From an uncultured Acidobacteriota bacterium (lineage in GTDB: Bacteria; Acidobacteriota; Blastocatellia; RBC074): DNA of 64,000 nucleotides. Both the position numbers and the translations under genes were made by a program. Shown piece by piece: positions 27,896 to 37,234 of this stretch. Within the stretch, counting starts at the first letter, position 1, and each line of letters opens with the position of its first letter. The notes under the pieces were generated by a model that was given only the letters and a program-made list of their open reading frames with translations, did not search any database and had not been told where the DNA came from. The stretch spans positions 209,878-273,877 of the forward strand of contig CADECP010000004.1 in the NCBI GenBank assembly GCA_902825875.1, written 5' to 3'.

Positions 27896-30088
27896 ATGAG
27901 CACGACAGGAAATCAGGGGCGTCTGTGGGCAATTGCTGAAGTCAGCAAACGCACTCCGCGCACCATCGGCAACGGACAAAAAGCTTCGGAGTATTTCGGC
28001 TGCAACACTTTCAACCAGAAAGTTATGTCCGAAAAACTGCCCAAAGCGGTTTACAAATCGCTGGTCAAAACGATCAAGGGCGGTCACAAACTGGATCAAT
28101 CCATCGCGGCAATGGTCGCTCACGCGGTGAAAGAATGGGCGATTGAAAAAGGCGCAACGCATTACACGCACTGGTTTCAACCGAACACAGGCATCACCGC
28201 TGAAAAGCACGATGCGTTTTTGACGATTGATGGCGACGGACAGGCGATTGAACGTTTTGACGCCGGTCAGTTGATTCAGAGCGAGCCGGACGCTTCCAGC
28301 TTTCCGTCGGGCGGATTGCGCGCCACGTTTGAAGCACGCGGTTACACGGCGTGGGATCCAGCGACTCCGATTTTCATCATGGAAAGCGCGAACGGCAAAA
28401 CTTTGTGCATTCCGTCGGTCTTCATTTCCTATCATGGCCAGGTGCTGGACAAGAAAACGCCGCTGTTGCGCTCCGATGAATTCCTGAACCAGAACGCGCA
28501 AAAAGTTCTGAAGTTGATGGGCAACAATGCCTCGCGCGTATTTTCGACGCTGGGGCCTGAACAGGAATACTTCCTGATTGACGAAGCGTTTTACGCGCTG
28601 CGTCCCGATCTGGTAGCCACTGGCCGAACACTGATCGGAGCCAAACCGCCGAAAGGTCAGGAACTGGAAGATCAATACTTCGGTTCGATCAAAGCGCGCA
28701 TTCTGGCTTTTATGCAGGAATTCGAGCACGAACTGTTCAAGCTGGGCATTCCTGTTAAAACCCGCCACAACGAAGTCGCGCCCGCGCAGTTTGAAACCGC
28801 ACCGATTTTTGAAACGGTCAGCGTCGCCACCGATCACAACCAATTGACGATGGAACTGTTGCGCCAGGTGGCCAAACGTCACAACCTGGCGTTCCTGATT
28901 CACGAAAAACCTTTCGCCGGAATCAACGGCAGCGGCAAACACAACAACTGGTCAATGGCTACGGACGAAGGCGAAAACCTGCTGGAACCGGGCGCGACAC
29001 CGGAGAAGAATCTTCAATTCCTGGTCTTTTTGCTGGCGACGATGAAAGCCGTTTACAAGCATCAAGGAGCGTTGCGCGCGGCCATCGCCGGTTCTGGCAA
29101 CGATCACCGTCTGGGTGCGAACGAAGCTCCACCCGCAATTCTTTCGGTCTTTTTGGGCGGCGCCTTGACCAAAATCCTGAACGCCATCGAAGACGGTAAG
29201 TTGAAAGGTTCGACTTCGGCCAAGCAGGTCATCTCAATGGGCTTGGGCAAGTTGCCGGAAATTGCCAAAGACAACACAGATCGCAACCGCACTTCGCCGT
29301 TCGCTTTCACCGGCAACAAATTCGAGTTCCGTGCTGTGGCTTCGTCGGCTTCAACCGCGACGCCGATGGCTACGCTGAACGCAGCGGTTGGCGAAGCTCT
29401 GGCTGAAATGGCGACTCGTTTGGAAGCGTCGCTGAAGAAAACCAAAGACTTCGACAAGGCCATTATTGATGTCATCCGCGAATACGTCGTTGAAACCAAA
29501 GCCATTCGCTTCGAAGGCAATGGTTATTCAGACGAATGGCGCGATGAAGCCGCCAAACGCGGCTTGCTGAATCTGGCCAAATCGCCCGAAGCTCTGGGTC
29601 AATTGAAGACCAAAGAAACCAAGGCGTTGTTCACCAAATCCGGCGTGTACAAAGCCGACGAACTGGAATCGCGCTATCACCTGGAGTTAGAGCGGTACAT
29701 CAAAGACCTGGAAATCGAAATCGCCGCATTGAAAGAAATCGCCACAACAGTCGTGCTGCCGGCAGCGTTCAAACATCAAACGCAAATCGCCGGATCGGTT
29801 GCAGCCTTGGCCGCAGTCGGAATCAGCGGTGATGCGCTGGATGCTCAACGCGCCGAAGTCAGCGACTTCGCCGGATTGATCGCCAGCTTGAAATCGGCGC
29901 TCAGCGCGCTGGATCACGCTGTCGAAAAAGCCGAAGCAGGCAACGAAGAAAAGAAAGCTTCGGCCTTTGCTTACGGAGTTTCAGACGCGATGAATGCCGT
30001 CCGCGAAGCTTGCGACAAACTGGAACTGAACATTGACGACGGACTGTGGCCTCTGCCGAAGTACCGCGAAATGTTGTTCCTTTGCTAA
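27896..30088 (+). CDS. glnN: glutamine synthetase type III
   Basis: This enzyme joins glutamate and ammonia to glutamine with ATP. It is the long type III form, 730 aa. Readable features are GPEQEYFLIDE, RHNEVAPAQFETAPIFE, GINGSGKHNNWSMAT, SGNDHRLGANEAPPAI and RNRTSPFAFTGNKFEFRAVA, followed by the ~150-residue helical C-terminal extension specific to type III. The ATG at 27896 is preferred because AGGAG lies just ahead of it; an upstream frame from 27698 would cover the sigma54 promoter. The adjacent activator, the palindromic site and the -24/-12 promoter together imply sigma54 control, presumably by nitrogen status. Confidence 0.95.
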   Translation: MSTTGNQGRLWAIAEVSKRTPRTIGNGQKASEYFGCNTFNQKVMSEKLPKAVYKSLVKTIKGGHKLDQSIAAMVAHAVKEWAIEKGATHYTHWFQPNTGITAEKHDAFLTIDGDGQAIERFDAGQLIQSEPDASSFPSGGLRATFEARGYTAWDPATPIFIMESANGKTLCIPSVFISYHGQVLDKKTPLLRSDEFLNQNAQKVLKLMGNNASRVFSTLGPEQEYFLIDEAFYALRPDLVATGRTLIGAKPPKGQELEDQYFGSIKARILAFMQEFEHELFKLGIPVKTRHNEVAPAQFETAPIFETVSVATDHNQLTMELLRQVAKRHNLAFLIHEKPFAGINGSGKHNNWSMATDEGENLLEPGATPEKNLQFLVFLLATMKAVYKHQGALRAAIAGSGNDHRLGANEAPPAILSVFLGGALTKILNAIEDGKLKGSTSAKQVISMGLGKLPEIAKDNTDRNRTSPFAFTGNKFEFRAVASSASTATPMATLNAAVGEALAEMATRLEASLKKTKDFDKAIIDVIREYVVETKAIRFEGNGYSDEWRDEAAKRGLLNLAKSPEALGQLKTKETKALFTKSGVYKADELESRYHLELERYIKDLEIEIAALKEIATTVVLPAAFKHQTQIAGSVAALAAVGISGDALDAQRAEVSDFAGLIASLKSALSALDHAVEKAEAGNEEKKASAFAYGVSDAMNAVREACDKLELNIDDGLWPLPKYREMLFLC

Positions 30089-30094
30089 CAAAAT

Positions 30095-30130
30095 GAAGAT
30101 GTAGCGCGAAGTGTCTCGCGCTACATCTTC
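30095..30130. repeat. 15-bp-stem palindrome after glnN
   Basis: GAAGATGTAGCGCGA (30095-30109) and its exact reverse complement (30116-30130) flank a six-base loop, six bases after the glnN stop codon. No T-run follows. It may be a REP-like element or an mRNA 3'-end stabiliser between glnN and the small gene. Confidence 0.65.
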
Positions 30131-30155
30131 GCTTAAAACCGGGAACTCAAACGTT

Positions 30156-30383
30156 ATGCCTGCATATCGAGACGACACTCAAAGCGAGTTGATGGATTTT
30201 CTGTTGCATCAACGTGAACGGTTTGATTCTCAAGAAGAGTTCGATGCATTTGTGCTGAGCGAAGTCAGACGGTTCATCTTCGATTTGCGTTTGATGGATA
30301 TCGAACTGACGTTGCGCCCGAATTTTGGTGGGGCGAGGGTTCTTCACCATAGCGTGACGAAAAAATCAGCCAACGCAGACTGA
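30156..30383 (+). CDS. small hypothetical protein downstream of glnN
   Basis: This 75-residue acidic soluble protein (DDTQSELMDFLLHQRERFDS, EEFDAFVLSEVRRFIFDLRL) is predicted to be mostly helical. I do not recognise its family. The ATG at 30156 is chosen over one at 30111, which would lie inside the palindrome after glnN. It ends 36 bp before a good terminator, so it may be the last gene of the glnN transcript. Confidence 0.5.
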   Translation: MPAYRDDTQSELMDFLLHQRERFDSQEEFDAFVLSEVRRFIFDLRLMDIELTLRPNFGGARVLHHSVTKKSANAD

Positions 30384-30419
30384 ATTTTTTGCCAACCACA
30401 ACTCTCCTTTTCGGATTTG

Positions 30420-30454
30420 AACGGCAGAGGCTTATTACGCTTCTGCCGTTTTTG
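30420..30454 (+). terminator. rho-independent terminator closing the glnN region
   Basis: AACGGCAGA (30420-30428) pairs with TCTGCCGTT (30442-30450), followed immediately by TTTG, so the stem runs into five T in a row. It separates the glnN transcript from the ABC transporter operon. Confidence 0.75.
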
Positions 30455-30577
30455 TATGGCCGGACGCGAGCAAAAATATCCCACCACAGTTCATCTTGAT
30501 TTGTCTGCGTTGCACAAACTGGCTATGATGAAACAAATCGTTTTACAGGTCGGACAAAAGGAAAGAGATCAATTACT

Positions 30578-31738
30578 ATGTTCCGTCATCTCTCGTTGAT
30601 TTTCAGAAACAGTCTTCGCAATCGGCGACGTTCGCTGCTGACGATTGTCAGCATAGCGGTTTCACTGTGTTTGTTGGGATTGCTGGTGGCTATTTACCGC
30701 GCATTTTTCTTTGCCGAAGCCACTCCGGATCAGGCGTTACGGCTGGTGACACGCCACAGGGTTTCATTGGCCAACCCGCTGCCTGCTTCATACATGCAAC
30801 AGATCAAACAGGTTCCGGGCGTGAAAGAAGCGATGATCTTTCAGTGGTTCGGCGGCACGTACAAAGACAACCGCGATCCGGCGAATATGTTCGCGCGGTT
30901 CGGCGTGGAGGCGGAAAAGTTCGGCATCGTCAATCCCGAATACAAACTTTCCGACAGCGAGCGCGAAGCGTTTATCAAGGAACCAACCGCATGCATCGTT
31001 GGCCGCAAAACAGCGGCTCGGCACAACATGAAACTCGGCGACCGCATCACGATTATTGGCGACATTTATCCCGTCACGTTGGAATTTGTCTTGCGCGGTA
31101 TTTATTCCGGCCCGGCAGATAATGAAAGTTTGATCTTCCACTACAAATACCTGAATGAAAGCCTGACCGGCGAAATGCGCGACACGATTGGCACATTTTT
31201 CATCCGCATGGAACGAACGGATGATGCCAACACCATTTCCAAAACGATTGACGACATGTTTCGCAACTCCCCGGCGCAAACCAAAACCGAAACCGAGCAG
31301 GCTTTCGGCCTGAGCTTTCTTTCCTTTTTGGGCGACGTGAAATTGATTCTGCTTACGATTTGCGCCGCCGTCACCTTCACGATTTTGCTGGTTTCAGGCA
31401 ACACAATGGCCATGTCCGTGCGCGAACGTGTGCGCGAAGTCGGCGTGCTGAAAACGCTGGGTTTCACCAACGGCGCTGTGTTGTGGCTGCTGGTGGGCGA
31501 AGCGATCATCATCGCCCTGATTGGCGGCGCGCTGGGAGTTTTGCTGGCCAGCGGATTGTGCGCGTGGATGCGTTCGTTGCCTTCCATGTTTGCCGACCTC
31601 AGCCAACTGCGCGTGACGGCTCCGGTCGCGGCGATTTGTTTGCTGGTCGCCGCAATGATCGGTTTGGTCAGTTCCTTCATTCCGGCTTGGGGAGCCTCCC
31701 GGCGTCCGATTATTGATGCGTTGAAATACAGTGACTAA
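30578..31738 (+). CDS. MacB/FtsX-like ABC transporter permease (first)
   Basis: This 386-residue permease has one N-terminal membrane segment (LLTIVSIAVSLCLLGLLVAI), a large periplasmic domain and three C-terminal helices (ILLTICAAVTFTILLVSGNTM, LLVGEAIIIALIGGALGVL, AAICLLVAAMIGLVSSFIPAW). The signature RERVREVGVLKTLGFTNGAV is typical of MacB-type FtsX domains. It heads a cluster with a second permease, a HlyD-like adaptor and an ATPase, together resembling a MacA-MacB-type export system. A 174-bp spacer with degenerate repeats separates it from the second permease. Confidence 0.87.
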   Translation: MFRHLSLIFRNSLRNRRRSLLTIVSIAVSLCLLGLLVAIYRAFFFAEATPDQALRLVTRHRVSLANPLPASYMQQIKQVPGVKEAMIFQWFGGTYKDNRDPANMFARFGVEAEKFGIVNPEYKLSDSEREAFIKEPTACIVGRKTAARHNMKLGDRITIIGDIYPVTLEFVLRGIYSGPADNESLIFHYKYLNESLTGEMRDTIGTFFIRMERTDDANTISKTIDDMFRNSPAQTKTETEQAFGLSFLSFLGDVKLILLTICAAVTFTILLVSGNTMAMSVRERVREVGVLKTLGFTNGAVLWLLVGEAIIIALIGGALGVLLASGLCAWMRSLPSMFADLSQLRVTAPVAAICLLVAAMIGLVSSFIPAWGASRRPIIDALKYSD

Positions 31739-31912
31739 ACAAGTCCAAACAACATTCAGACACAAGGCTCAAAACAGGATGAACAAGATTTTCAACAGGA
31801 TTTACAAGACCAGCAATGTTTGACACGCTCCAGCCTGACCTGAATCTTGTTCATTCTGAAAAAAAATCCTGTCCATCCTGTTTCAAAGTTTTTGCGTTGA
31901 CGTAGGTTCACT
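31739..31912. repeat. spacer with degenerate AACAGGAT/ATCCTGTT inverted repeats
   Basis: Between the two permease genes lie AACAGGATGAACAAGATT (from about 31776), CAACAGGATTTACAAG, and on the other side AATCTTGTTCATTCTG and AATCCTGTCCATCCTGTT, in opposite orientation. They form an imperfect large hairpin. Similar 'AGGATGAACAGGATT' repeats occur scattered in many bacterial genomes; this is from memory. No gene is seen here. Confidence 0.5.
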
Positions 31913-33079
31913 ATGAAGATTCCGATTTCTTACAACATACGCAATCTGATTGCGCGCCGTACCACAACGATTATGACGGCGCTGGGTATTGCGCTAACCG
32001 TCGCCGTGCTGCTGAGCGTGTTCGCGCTGGTCGAAGGGCTTCGCAGTTCGTTGGCTTCGACCGGTGATCCGCTGAACTTGTTGGTCACGCGCAAAGGCGC
32101 GACGGCGGAATTGAACTCTTCGATGACGCCGGAACAGTTTCAGGTCATCAAGGTCAAACCCGGCATTGCCAAATTGCCTAACGGCGAACCGATGGCTTCG
32201 TTGGAACTGGTGACGGTGATCGTGCTGGAAAGCCCCGATAATCCGGCGGGCATCAACATCAGCATGCGCGGTTTGAATGCCGCCGGAATTGCCATGCGCG
32301 AAAGCGTCAAAATTACCGAAGGTCGTTGGTTTCAATCCGGCAAGCGTGAAATCGTCGTCGGCAAAGGCGTGGCCAAACGTTACCCGACGGCGCGGCTAGG
32401 ATCGAAAATTGATCTTGGTCGCGGTCAATGGGAAGTCGTAGGCGTAATGGATGGCGGGCGCTCGGCGGCGAACAGCGAAATTTTCTGCGATCTGGCGCAA
32501 CTGGCCGTCGATCAAAACCGCGAAGCCGGATTGAGTTCCGTCCTGTTGCGCGCGACGGACGAAGTCGCCAAACAAGCGTTGATAAACGACCTGACCAGTG
32601 AACGGCGGCTGAATGTGGACGCGATTTCCGAACGGGCATATTACGAATCGCAAACCGGCGCGGCGGCTCCGATTCAGTTTTTGGGAATTTTCGTAGCCAT
32701 CATCATGTCCATAGGTTCCAGCTTTGCGGCGATGAACACGATGTATGCGGCAGTAGCCAGACGAGCGCCGGAAATCGGAACCTTGCGAGTTTTGGGCTTT
32801 TCCAAGCCGGGCATCCTGGTCAGCTTCATGCTTGAATCCATACTGTTAAGCCTGCTTGGCGGAATCGTCGGCTGTTTGCTGGTGTTGCCGCTGAATGATT
32901 TCACCACCGGCATTGGCAGCTTCACGACTTTCAGCGAAATCACTTTCGACTTTCGCATCACGCCGGAAATTATGCTGTCGGGAATTATCTTCGCGCTGGT
33001 AATGGGCGTCATCGGCGGCTTTTTCCCTGCGTTCTCGGCGGCGAGGAAACAGATTTTGACGGCGTTGAAACAAAATTGA
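31913..33079 (+). CDS. MacB/FtsX-like ABC transporter permease (second)
   Basis: This 388-residue permease has the same topology: an N-terminal helix ([21 protein letters not shown]), a periplasmic domain, and three late helices ([62 protein letters not shown]). The motif [21 protein letters not shown] is the usual FtsX cytoplasmic loop. It is followed 7 bp later by the adaptor gene, with AGGAG overlapping the end of this gene. The two permeases probably form a heterodimer. Confidence 0.87.
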   Translation: MKIPISYNIRNLIARRTTTIMTALGIALTVAVLLSVFALVEGLRSSLASTGDPLNLLVTRKGATAELNSSMTPEQFQVIKVKPGIAKLPNGEPMASLELVTVIVLESPDNPAGINISMRGLNAAGIAMRESVKITEGRWFQSGKREIVVGKGVAKRYPTARLGSKIDLGRGQWEVVGVMDGGRSAANSEIFCDLAQLAVDQNREAGLSSVLLRATDEVAKQALINDLTSERRLNVDAISERAYYESQTGAAAPIQFLGIFVAIIMSIGSSFAAMNTMYAAVARRAPEIGTLRVLGFSKPGILVSFMLESILLSLLGGIVGCLLVLPLNDFTTGIGSFTTFSEITFDFRITPEIMLSGIIFALVMGVIGGFFPAFSAARKQILTALKQN

Positions 33080-33086
33080 GGAGAAC

Positions 33087-34463
33087 ATGCAGCAACCAGA
33101 CTTGAACAGTTTGCGGATAGATAAATCCATGAAAAACGCTCCGCAATCGGGCGGCGGCTCTCGCTGGGCGCGTTGGTCGAAGTGGTGGATTCTGGGCGGC
33201 ATTGCGTTATTTTTGCTGCTGGGCGCGGCACGATTCATCAACAACCGTTTGAACGCCGCCACCGAAATCGAAACCGTGCGAGTCAGTTCGACAACCGGCG
33301 GCGCAGCTAACGTTCCCGCTGGCGAAGTGCTGCTGAGCGCAACGGGCTACATCGTGGCGCATCACAAAATTCAGGTGGCGTCGAAAGTCGTTGGCAAAGT
33401 CGCCTGGATCGGCGTCGAAAAAGGCGACCGCGTCACGCAAGGACAGGTCATCACCCGGCTGGAAGACGACGAATATCGCGCGCAGTTGCAACAGGCTCAG
33501 GGGCAATTGGTTTCGCTGGAAGCCCGTTTGCAGGAATTGCAAAACGGTTCGCGCCCCGAAGAAATCGAAGTCGCCCGCGCCAATCTGGAACGCGAAAAAG
33601 CCGATCTGGCCAATGCCAAAATCAACCTGGACAGAACCGCCCGGCTGCTGAAAGACGGTGTCGCGTCTCAGCAAAATTACGACGACGCCAAATCCCGATA
33701 CGACGTGCAGGCGGCTCGTGTGGATTCGCTGGAGCGAACCTACCAACTGGTGAAAATCGGCCCGCGTCAGGAATTGAGCGCCCAGGTACGCGGCGAAATT
33801 CTACGCGCGCGCGGAGCAGTTGATTTTGCCCAAACGCAACTGGCCAACACCGTCATTCGCGCTCCGATCACCGGCACGATTCTGGAGCGCGTGGTTGAAC
33901 GCGGCGAATTCGTGACGACCGGCTTCGTCGGCGATCGCGGAGCAAAAGGTTATGTCGTTTCGATGGCCGACCTGAACGACCTGCAAGTGGAACTGGACAT
34001 CAACCAAAACGATTTCGCCAAGTTGGGATCAAAACAACGCGGCACGTTGCGAACCGATGCCTTCCGCGACCGCAGCTATCAGGGCTTCATCGAAGAAATC
34101 TCGCCCGAAGCCAATCGCCAGAAAGCCACAGTGCAGGTGAAAGTCAAGGTGTTGAACCCTGACGAATACCTGCGACCGGATATGAACGCGACGGTGGATT
34201 TCCTCTCCGAACCGAAACCCGGCGCGACAACTTCGACGAATTCAGCAACTCCGACGCGCACGATTTATGTTCCGGCTTCGGCGGTGCGCGACGGAGCAGT
34301 GTTCGTCAACTTAAACGGCAAAGCCGTCAAACGCACGGTCAAAACCGGCGGTTCGACTTCGCAAGGCGTTCGCATTGACGAAGGTTTGATCGGCGGCGAA
34401 GACGTGATTATCAACATTCCGTCCGGTTTGAAGGACGGCGACAAAGTGAGGGTCAAACAGTGA
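33087..34463 (+). CDS. HlyD/MacA-like periplasmic adaptor protein
   Basis: This 458-residue membrane fusion protein has one N-terminal membrane segment ([19 protein letters not shown]). It has a biotinyl-lipoyl-like half ([20 protein letters not shown]), a coiled-coil hairpin (long Q/E/A-rich stretch from [19 protein letters not shown]), the second lipoyl half ([20 protein letters not shown]) and C-terminal beta-barrel and membrane-proximal domains. It would link the ABC permeases to an outer-membrane channel. No TolC gene lies nearby. Its stop overlaps the start of the ATPase gene. Confidence 0.9.
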   Translation: MQQPDLNSLRIDKSMKNAPQSGGGSRWARWSKWWILGGIALFLLLGAARFINNRLNAATEIETVRVSSTTGGAANVPAGEVLLSATGYIVAHHKIQVASKVVGKVAWIGVEKGDRVTQGQVITRLEDDEYRAQLQQAQGQLVSLEARLQELQNGSRPEEIEVARANLEREKADLANAKINLDRTARLLKDGVASQQNYDDAKSRYDVQAARVDSLERTYQLVKIGPRQELSAQVRGEILRARGAVDFAQTQLANTVIRAPITGTILERVVERGEFVTTGFVGDRGAKGYVVSMADLNDLQVELDINQNDFAKLGSKQRGTLRTDAFRDRSYQGFIEEISPEANRQKATVQVKVKVLNPDEYLRPDMNATVDFLSEPKPGATTSTNSATPTRTIYVPASAVRDGAVFVNLNGKAVKRTVKTGGSTSQGVRIDEGLIGGEDVIINIPSGLKDGDKVRVKQ

Positions 34464-35161
34464 GCAATGTTGTGATTCAAGCCAACAATCTGACCAAAGA
34501 ATACGTCCGCGCCGAATTTCGCGTGACGGCTTTGGACGATGCCAACCTGGAAGTCCATCAGGGCGAGTTCATCGCCTTGATGGGGCCATCCGGCTCCGGC
34601 AAATCCACTTTGCTGCATTTGATGGCGGCCATGGATCGGCCAAGTAGCGGCAACATTTCCGTCTTCGGGCAAAACCTGCAAGCTCTGAGCGACGCCGAAA
34701 TCGCGCGCTGGCGCAACACTCACATCGGTTTTGTCTTTCAATCGTTCAACCTGATTCCGGTGCTGACGGCGATGGAAAACGTCGAGTTGCCGTTGAAGCT
34801 GACGAAACTGAACAAAACTCAGCGACGCGAACAAGCGAAACGGGCTTTGGAGTTGGTCGGATTGGGTGACCGGCTTGGCCACACTCCGCGTCAGTTGTCG
34901 GGCGGACAGGAACAGCGCGTAGCCATTGCCCGCGCCATTGTCACCGACCCGGACGTGATTCTGGCCGACGAACCGACCGGCAACCTGGACGCCGCCTCTG
35001 CCCGCGATGTGCTGACATTGCTTGGGCGATTGAACAAAGAATTCAACAAGACTTTGATTATGGTGACGCACGACCCCGGAGCGGCAAAGACGGCCTCCAA
35101 AATTCGTTACCTGGAAAAAGGAAAGCTGCTGCCCGAAGGACAAAAACCGGCAGAGTATTGA
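34460..35161 (+). CDS. ABC transporter ATP-binding protein (MacB/LolD type)
   Basis: This 233-residue ABC ATPase has Walker [10 protein letters not shown], a Q-loop ([19 protein letters not shown]), the signature [16 protein letters not shown], Walker [13 protein letters not shown] and switch His MVTHDP. The ENVELPLKL wording is of the MacB/LolD family. The GTG start overlaps the adaptor stop by four bases, indicating coupling. It energises the permease pair upstream. A strong terminator follows at 35180. Confidence 0.93.
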   Translation: MSNVVIQANNLTKEYVRAEFRVTALDDANLEVHQGEFIALMGPSGSGKSTLLHLMAAMDRPSSGNISVFGQNLQALSDAEIARWRNTHIGFVFQSFNLIPVLTAMENVELPLKLTKLNKTQRREQAKRALELVGLGDRLGHTPRQLSGGQEQRVAIARAIVTDPDVILADEPTGNLDAASARDVLTLLGRLNKEFNKTLIMVTHDPGAAKTASKIRYLEKGKLLPEGQKPAEY

Positions 35162-35179
35162 AGCTTCAAATCTGAATGA

Positions 35180-35240
35180 AAAAATTGAGCGGCCAGGAAA
35201 ATAGTGAAAACGCTTTTTCCTGGCCGCTCAATTTTTAGGA
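35180..35240 (+). terminator. strong terminator hairpin after the ABC operon
   Basis: A 22-bp perfect stem (35180-35201 with 35215-35236) has an A-rich left foot and a T-run on the right foot. It is placed 18 bp after the ATPase stop. Because it has A and T feet on both sides it could work in both directions. Confidence 0.8.
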
Positions 35241-35548
35241 GATGTGCGCCGCTTTACGGCGTGACAACCAGCACAAATCCCTCTGCCACAAAGCCCGCAT
35301 TACAACGCGCCTGTTCAAGCAGACGGCGTTGCCGCCAAAGGTCGGCGCGCATCGCGCAATCGAATAATCACCAACACACGCTGGTAAAGATCGCGACAGA
35401 GTTATCGCAATCCAAGCTGATGGAGTGCGCTGCGTAAGTTTACCGCCCCTTCACGATTCAGCTTCAGGCGGTTCACCGTAGCGCGCCCGATAGGCGTGAC
35501 GCCTACGATAACTGAAAAATAAATGCGTTCCATCGCGCAGTTGGCTTG
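35241..35548. other. intergenic region with possible coding relics and REP-like hairpins
   Basis: No intact gene is supported. On the minus strand, short stretches in different frames look protein-like (QRVLVIIRLRDARRPLAA and NAGFVAEGFVLVVTP), as if a decayed gene lay at about 35265-35400. A small palindrome TAGGCGTGACGCCTA lies near 35490-35505, and ACGCC/GGCGT hairpins lie around 35248-35263. It marks the left border of the accessory corridor. Confidence 0.4.
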
Positions 35549-35977
35549 TTATTCCGGCTCAGGCGTTTTGATGCCGAGTTGTTTCATCAGTTCCGGCAAA
35601 GAAACCTTTCTCAGCCTGGCTAATTCACTCAGTCGTTCAATGCGTTTGACGTTGGCGGCTTCGACTTGCTGAGTCAACTCCAACAGTTCTTCATACTCAC
35701 CCGCCGCCAGGAATTTTTCTCCGGCGGCGCTGCGCTGTTCGGCCAGCAGTTTTTTTGAAAGCTTGCGATAACGCCGCCACCTCGCTTCAGGCAAATCCAA
35801 TTCGATTTGTTGCAACAACTCCGCCTCGCGCGGACTGAATTGCGAGGCGACAGGCTCGCCGGGGAACTGAACTTCCAAATAACGCTGCACGAATTCCTGC
35901 GTATCCAAACCCGATGAACTCGCCACTTTGCGCAAACGGCTCTCGGTTTCCGGTCTGAGTTCGATTGTAAGTGTCAT
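35549..35977 (-). CDS. orphan ribbon-helix-helix antitoxin-like protein
   Basis: This 142-residue protein has an N-terminus (MTLTIELRPETESRLRKVAS, then GLDTQEFVQRYLE) that reads as a ribbon-helix-helix DNA-binding domain, typical of antitoxins. The remainder is helical and charged (EAELLQQIELDLPEARWRRY, EEYEELLELTQQVEAANVKR). The ATG at 35977 is supported by AAGGAGA nine bases upstream. A longer frame to 36058 would be coded by a REP-like palindrome and is rejected. No toxin gene lies next to it, so it may be a stand-alone regulator or a remnant of a module. Confidence 0.6.
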   Translation of the reverse strand: MTLTIELRPETESRLRKVASSSGLDTQEFVQRYLEVQFPGEPVASQFSPREAELLQQIELDLPEARWRRYRKLSKKLLAEQRSAAGEKFLAAGEYEELLELTQQVEAANVKRIERLSELARLRKVSLPELMKQLGIKTPEPE

Positions 35978-36019
35978 CCGCAATCTCCTTTCCAACGCAG
36001 TAAACCACGCACGCCTTTC

Positions 36020-36110
36020 TTCGCGCAACGCTTTCGGCTGGTTGAAGCCGTAAGCCACGCTAATGCGCCATTTCTATAAACAGGCCGCGCCTCTGGCGCT
36101 AATTTCCAAA
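36020..36110. repeat. cluster of REP-like palindromes at the left edge of the four-gene operon
   Basis: CGGCTGGTTGAAGCCG (about 36030-36045) is a five-pair hairpin next to AAAGC/GTAAGCC-type flanks. GCGCCTCTGGCGC lies near 36086-36098. These GC-rich palindromes lie between the orphan antitoxin-like gene and the end of the DpdA-like gene and resemble the other REP-like elements of the window. Confidence 0.5.
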
Positions 36111-36203
36111 CAGTCTCTCAGAAACCTTACGACGAAATGCTTGAACGAGATTGGCTGCGAAAGCAAGATCGCGTAAGCGATGCACAAAACCTAACATTGT
36201 TTT

Positions 36204-37232
36204 TCAGAGGTCATTCATTGATAGAGTTTGTTCAATGAGAGGAAGATAAATCGTGTTGTCCAGATGCTGTTTGTACCAACGCTCATATTTTCCATTAGCG
36301 ATGTGTTTTTTTATGAGGCGGTTTTCTTCAAGTAATACCCACAAATTATGAGTCGCTCGGTTGCGGAACCCATGAACCAATTTGGCTTTCAGCCCCTTTA
36401 ACCCATAGGTCTTGCAAGCCGGACAAGGGCAAGCGGCAAGAATATCCCACTCTTCTTTGCTGGGTTTACGACCTCGCCAACTACCTAAATCCGCTACCAT
36501 CCGATCACCACTGCCGGGAAGTTGTACGATGCCGCGTGCAGCGCGATTCCGCCATCCGCTTGAGTCAACGGAGTCCATTTTCAGCAAAGCAGCAATGTGT
36601 AGCGTTGATGTACCTCCGATGCCGAAAACATGAATTTGCTTGTCGCTGAATACCTCACGAATTCGTCGAATGTTATTGATAATCTGGGCATAAGGCAGTG
36701 CTTTCGGCGAACGCAAAAGGTTTGGAACGATGCCACCCAGTGCTATCGTCGGCTTAGCCAGTAACCGCTCATTTGTTTGGATGTCCTGAAAATATTTTTC
36801 CAGGTGCTGACCAACATGCACGACAGGAACGAAACCATCGTGTTGGTAATCACGATTCACTTGCATCGTGCGCTCATAACATTGTCGTTGCGCTTTCTGG
36901 GACATTTGCGGCGTCGGGATAAAATCCTGCGGAATCGGCCACCAGTCAGGCTTAGCTTGAGCCACAAATTCTTCGTATTCTTTTCTGGGCGTCTCACCTT
37001 TGCGCGCGATGAAATAAAAAGCACCGTTGTCTAAATAGATTTTGGTCTTTCGCGGTATCCCGAAATGTTTGTGCAATCCTTGCTCCATCGCCAACTGCCG
37101 TTGTCGCGGCATACGATGAAAGTCGGCATAAGAAATCATCACGGCTTTGAGCGCAGGCAGAAAGTATTCTGACTCAGCATCCCAAATCCGGGGCGTCAGG
37201 CTTTTGAGTGTTAGACCAGCAACGATTTCCAA
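36204..37232 (-). CDS. tRNA-guanine transglycosylase paralogue, DpdA-like (candidate DNA 7-deazaguanine transglycosylase)
   Basis: This 342-residue protein of the TGT superfamily has a TIM-barrel base exchanger with a zinc site. Seen directly: LDNGAF (67-72, equivalent of the TGT D-S-G-G-F loop), PVVHVGQ (136-142), IALGGIVPNLLR (163-174), FGIGG (203-207), MDSVDSSGW (219-227, nucleophile region), and zinc ligands C268, C270, C273 and probably H295 in THNLW. It is shorter than housekeeping TGT, and the DSVDS wording fits DpdA-type DNA enzymes rather than tRNA TGT (FDCVxPTR). It is the last gene of a four-gene operon, two bases after the HerA gene. DNA as substrate is inference; tRNA or another nucleic acid is possible. 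Confidence 0.75.
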   Translation of the reverse strand: MEIVAGLTLKSLTPRIWDAESEYFLPALKAVMISYADFHRMPRQRQLAMEQGLHKHFGIPRKTKIYLDNGAFYFIARKGETPRKEYEEFVAQAKPDWWPIPQDFIPTPQMSQKAQRQCYERTMQVNRDYQHDGFVPVVHVGQHLEKYFQDIQTNERLLAKPTIALGGIVPNLLRSPKALPYAQIINNIRRIREVFSDKQIHVFGIGGTSTLHIAALLKMDSVDSSGWRNRAARGIVQLPGSGDRMVADLGSWRGRKPSKEEWDILAACPCPACKTYGLKGLKAKLVHGFRNRATHNLWVLLEENRLIKKHIANGKYERWYKQHLDNTIYLPLIEQTLSMNDL

Positions 37233-37234
37233 AC

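Noticed and set aside
30666..31122. Alternative frame over the first ABC permease gene as a frameshifted gene
   Set aside because: The permease frame is complete with start, membrane helices and stop; the other frame is only an overlap.
36204..37232. Housekeeping queuine/preQ1 tRNA-ribosyltransferase (tgt)
   Set aside because: The nucleophile region reads MDSVDSSGW instead of FDCVxPTR, the protein is short for Tgt, and it sits in a HerA-NurA operon without queA or yajC.
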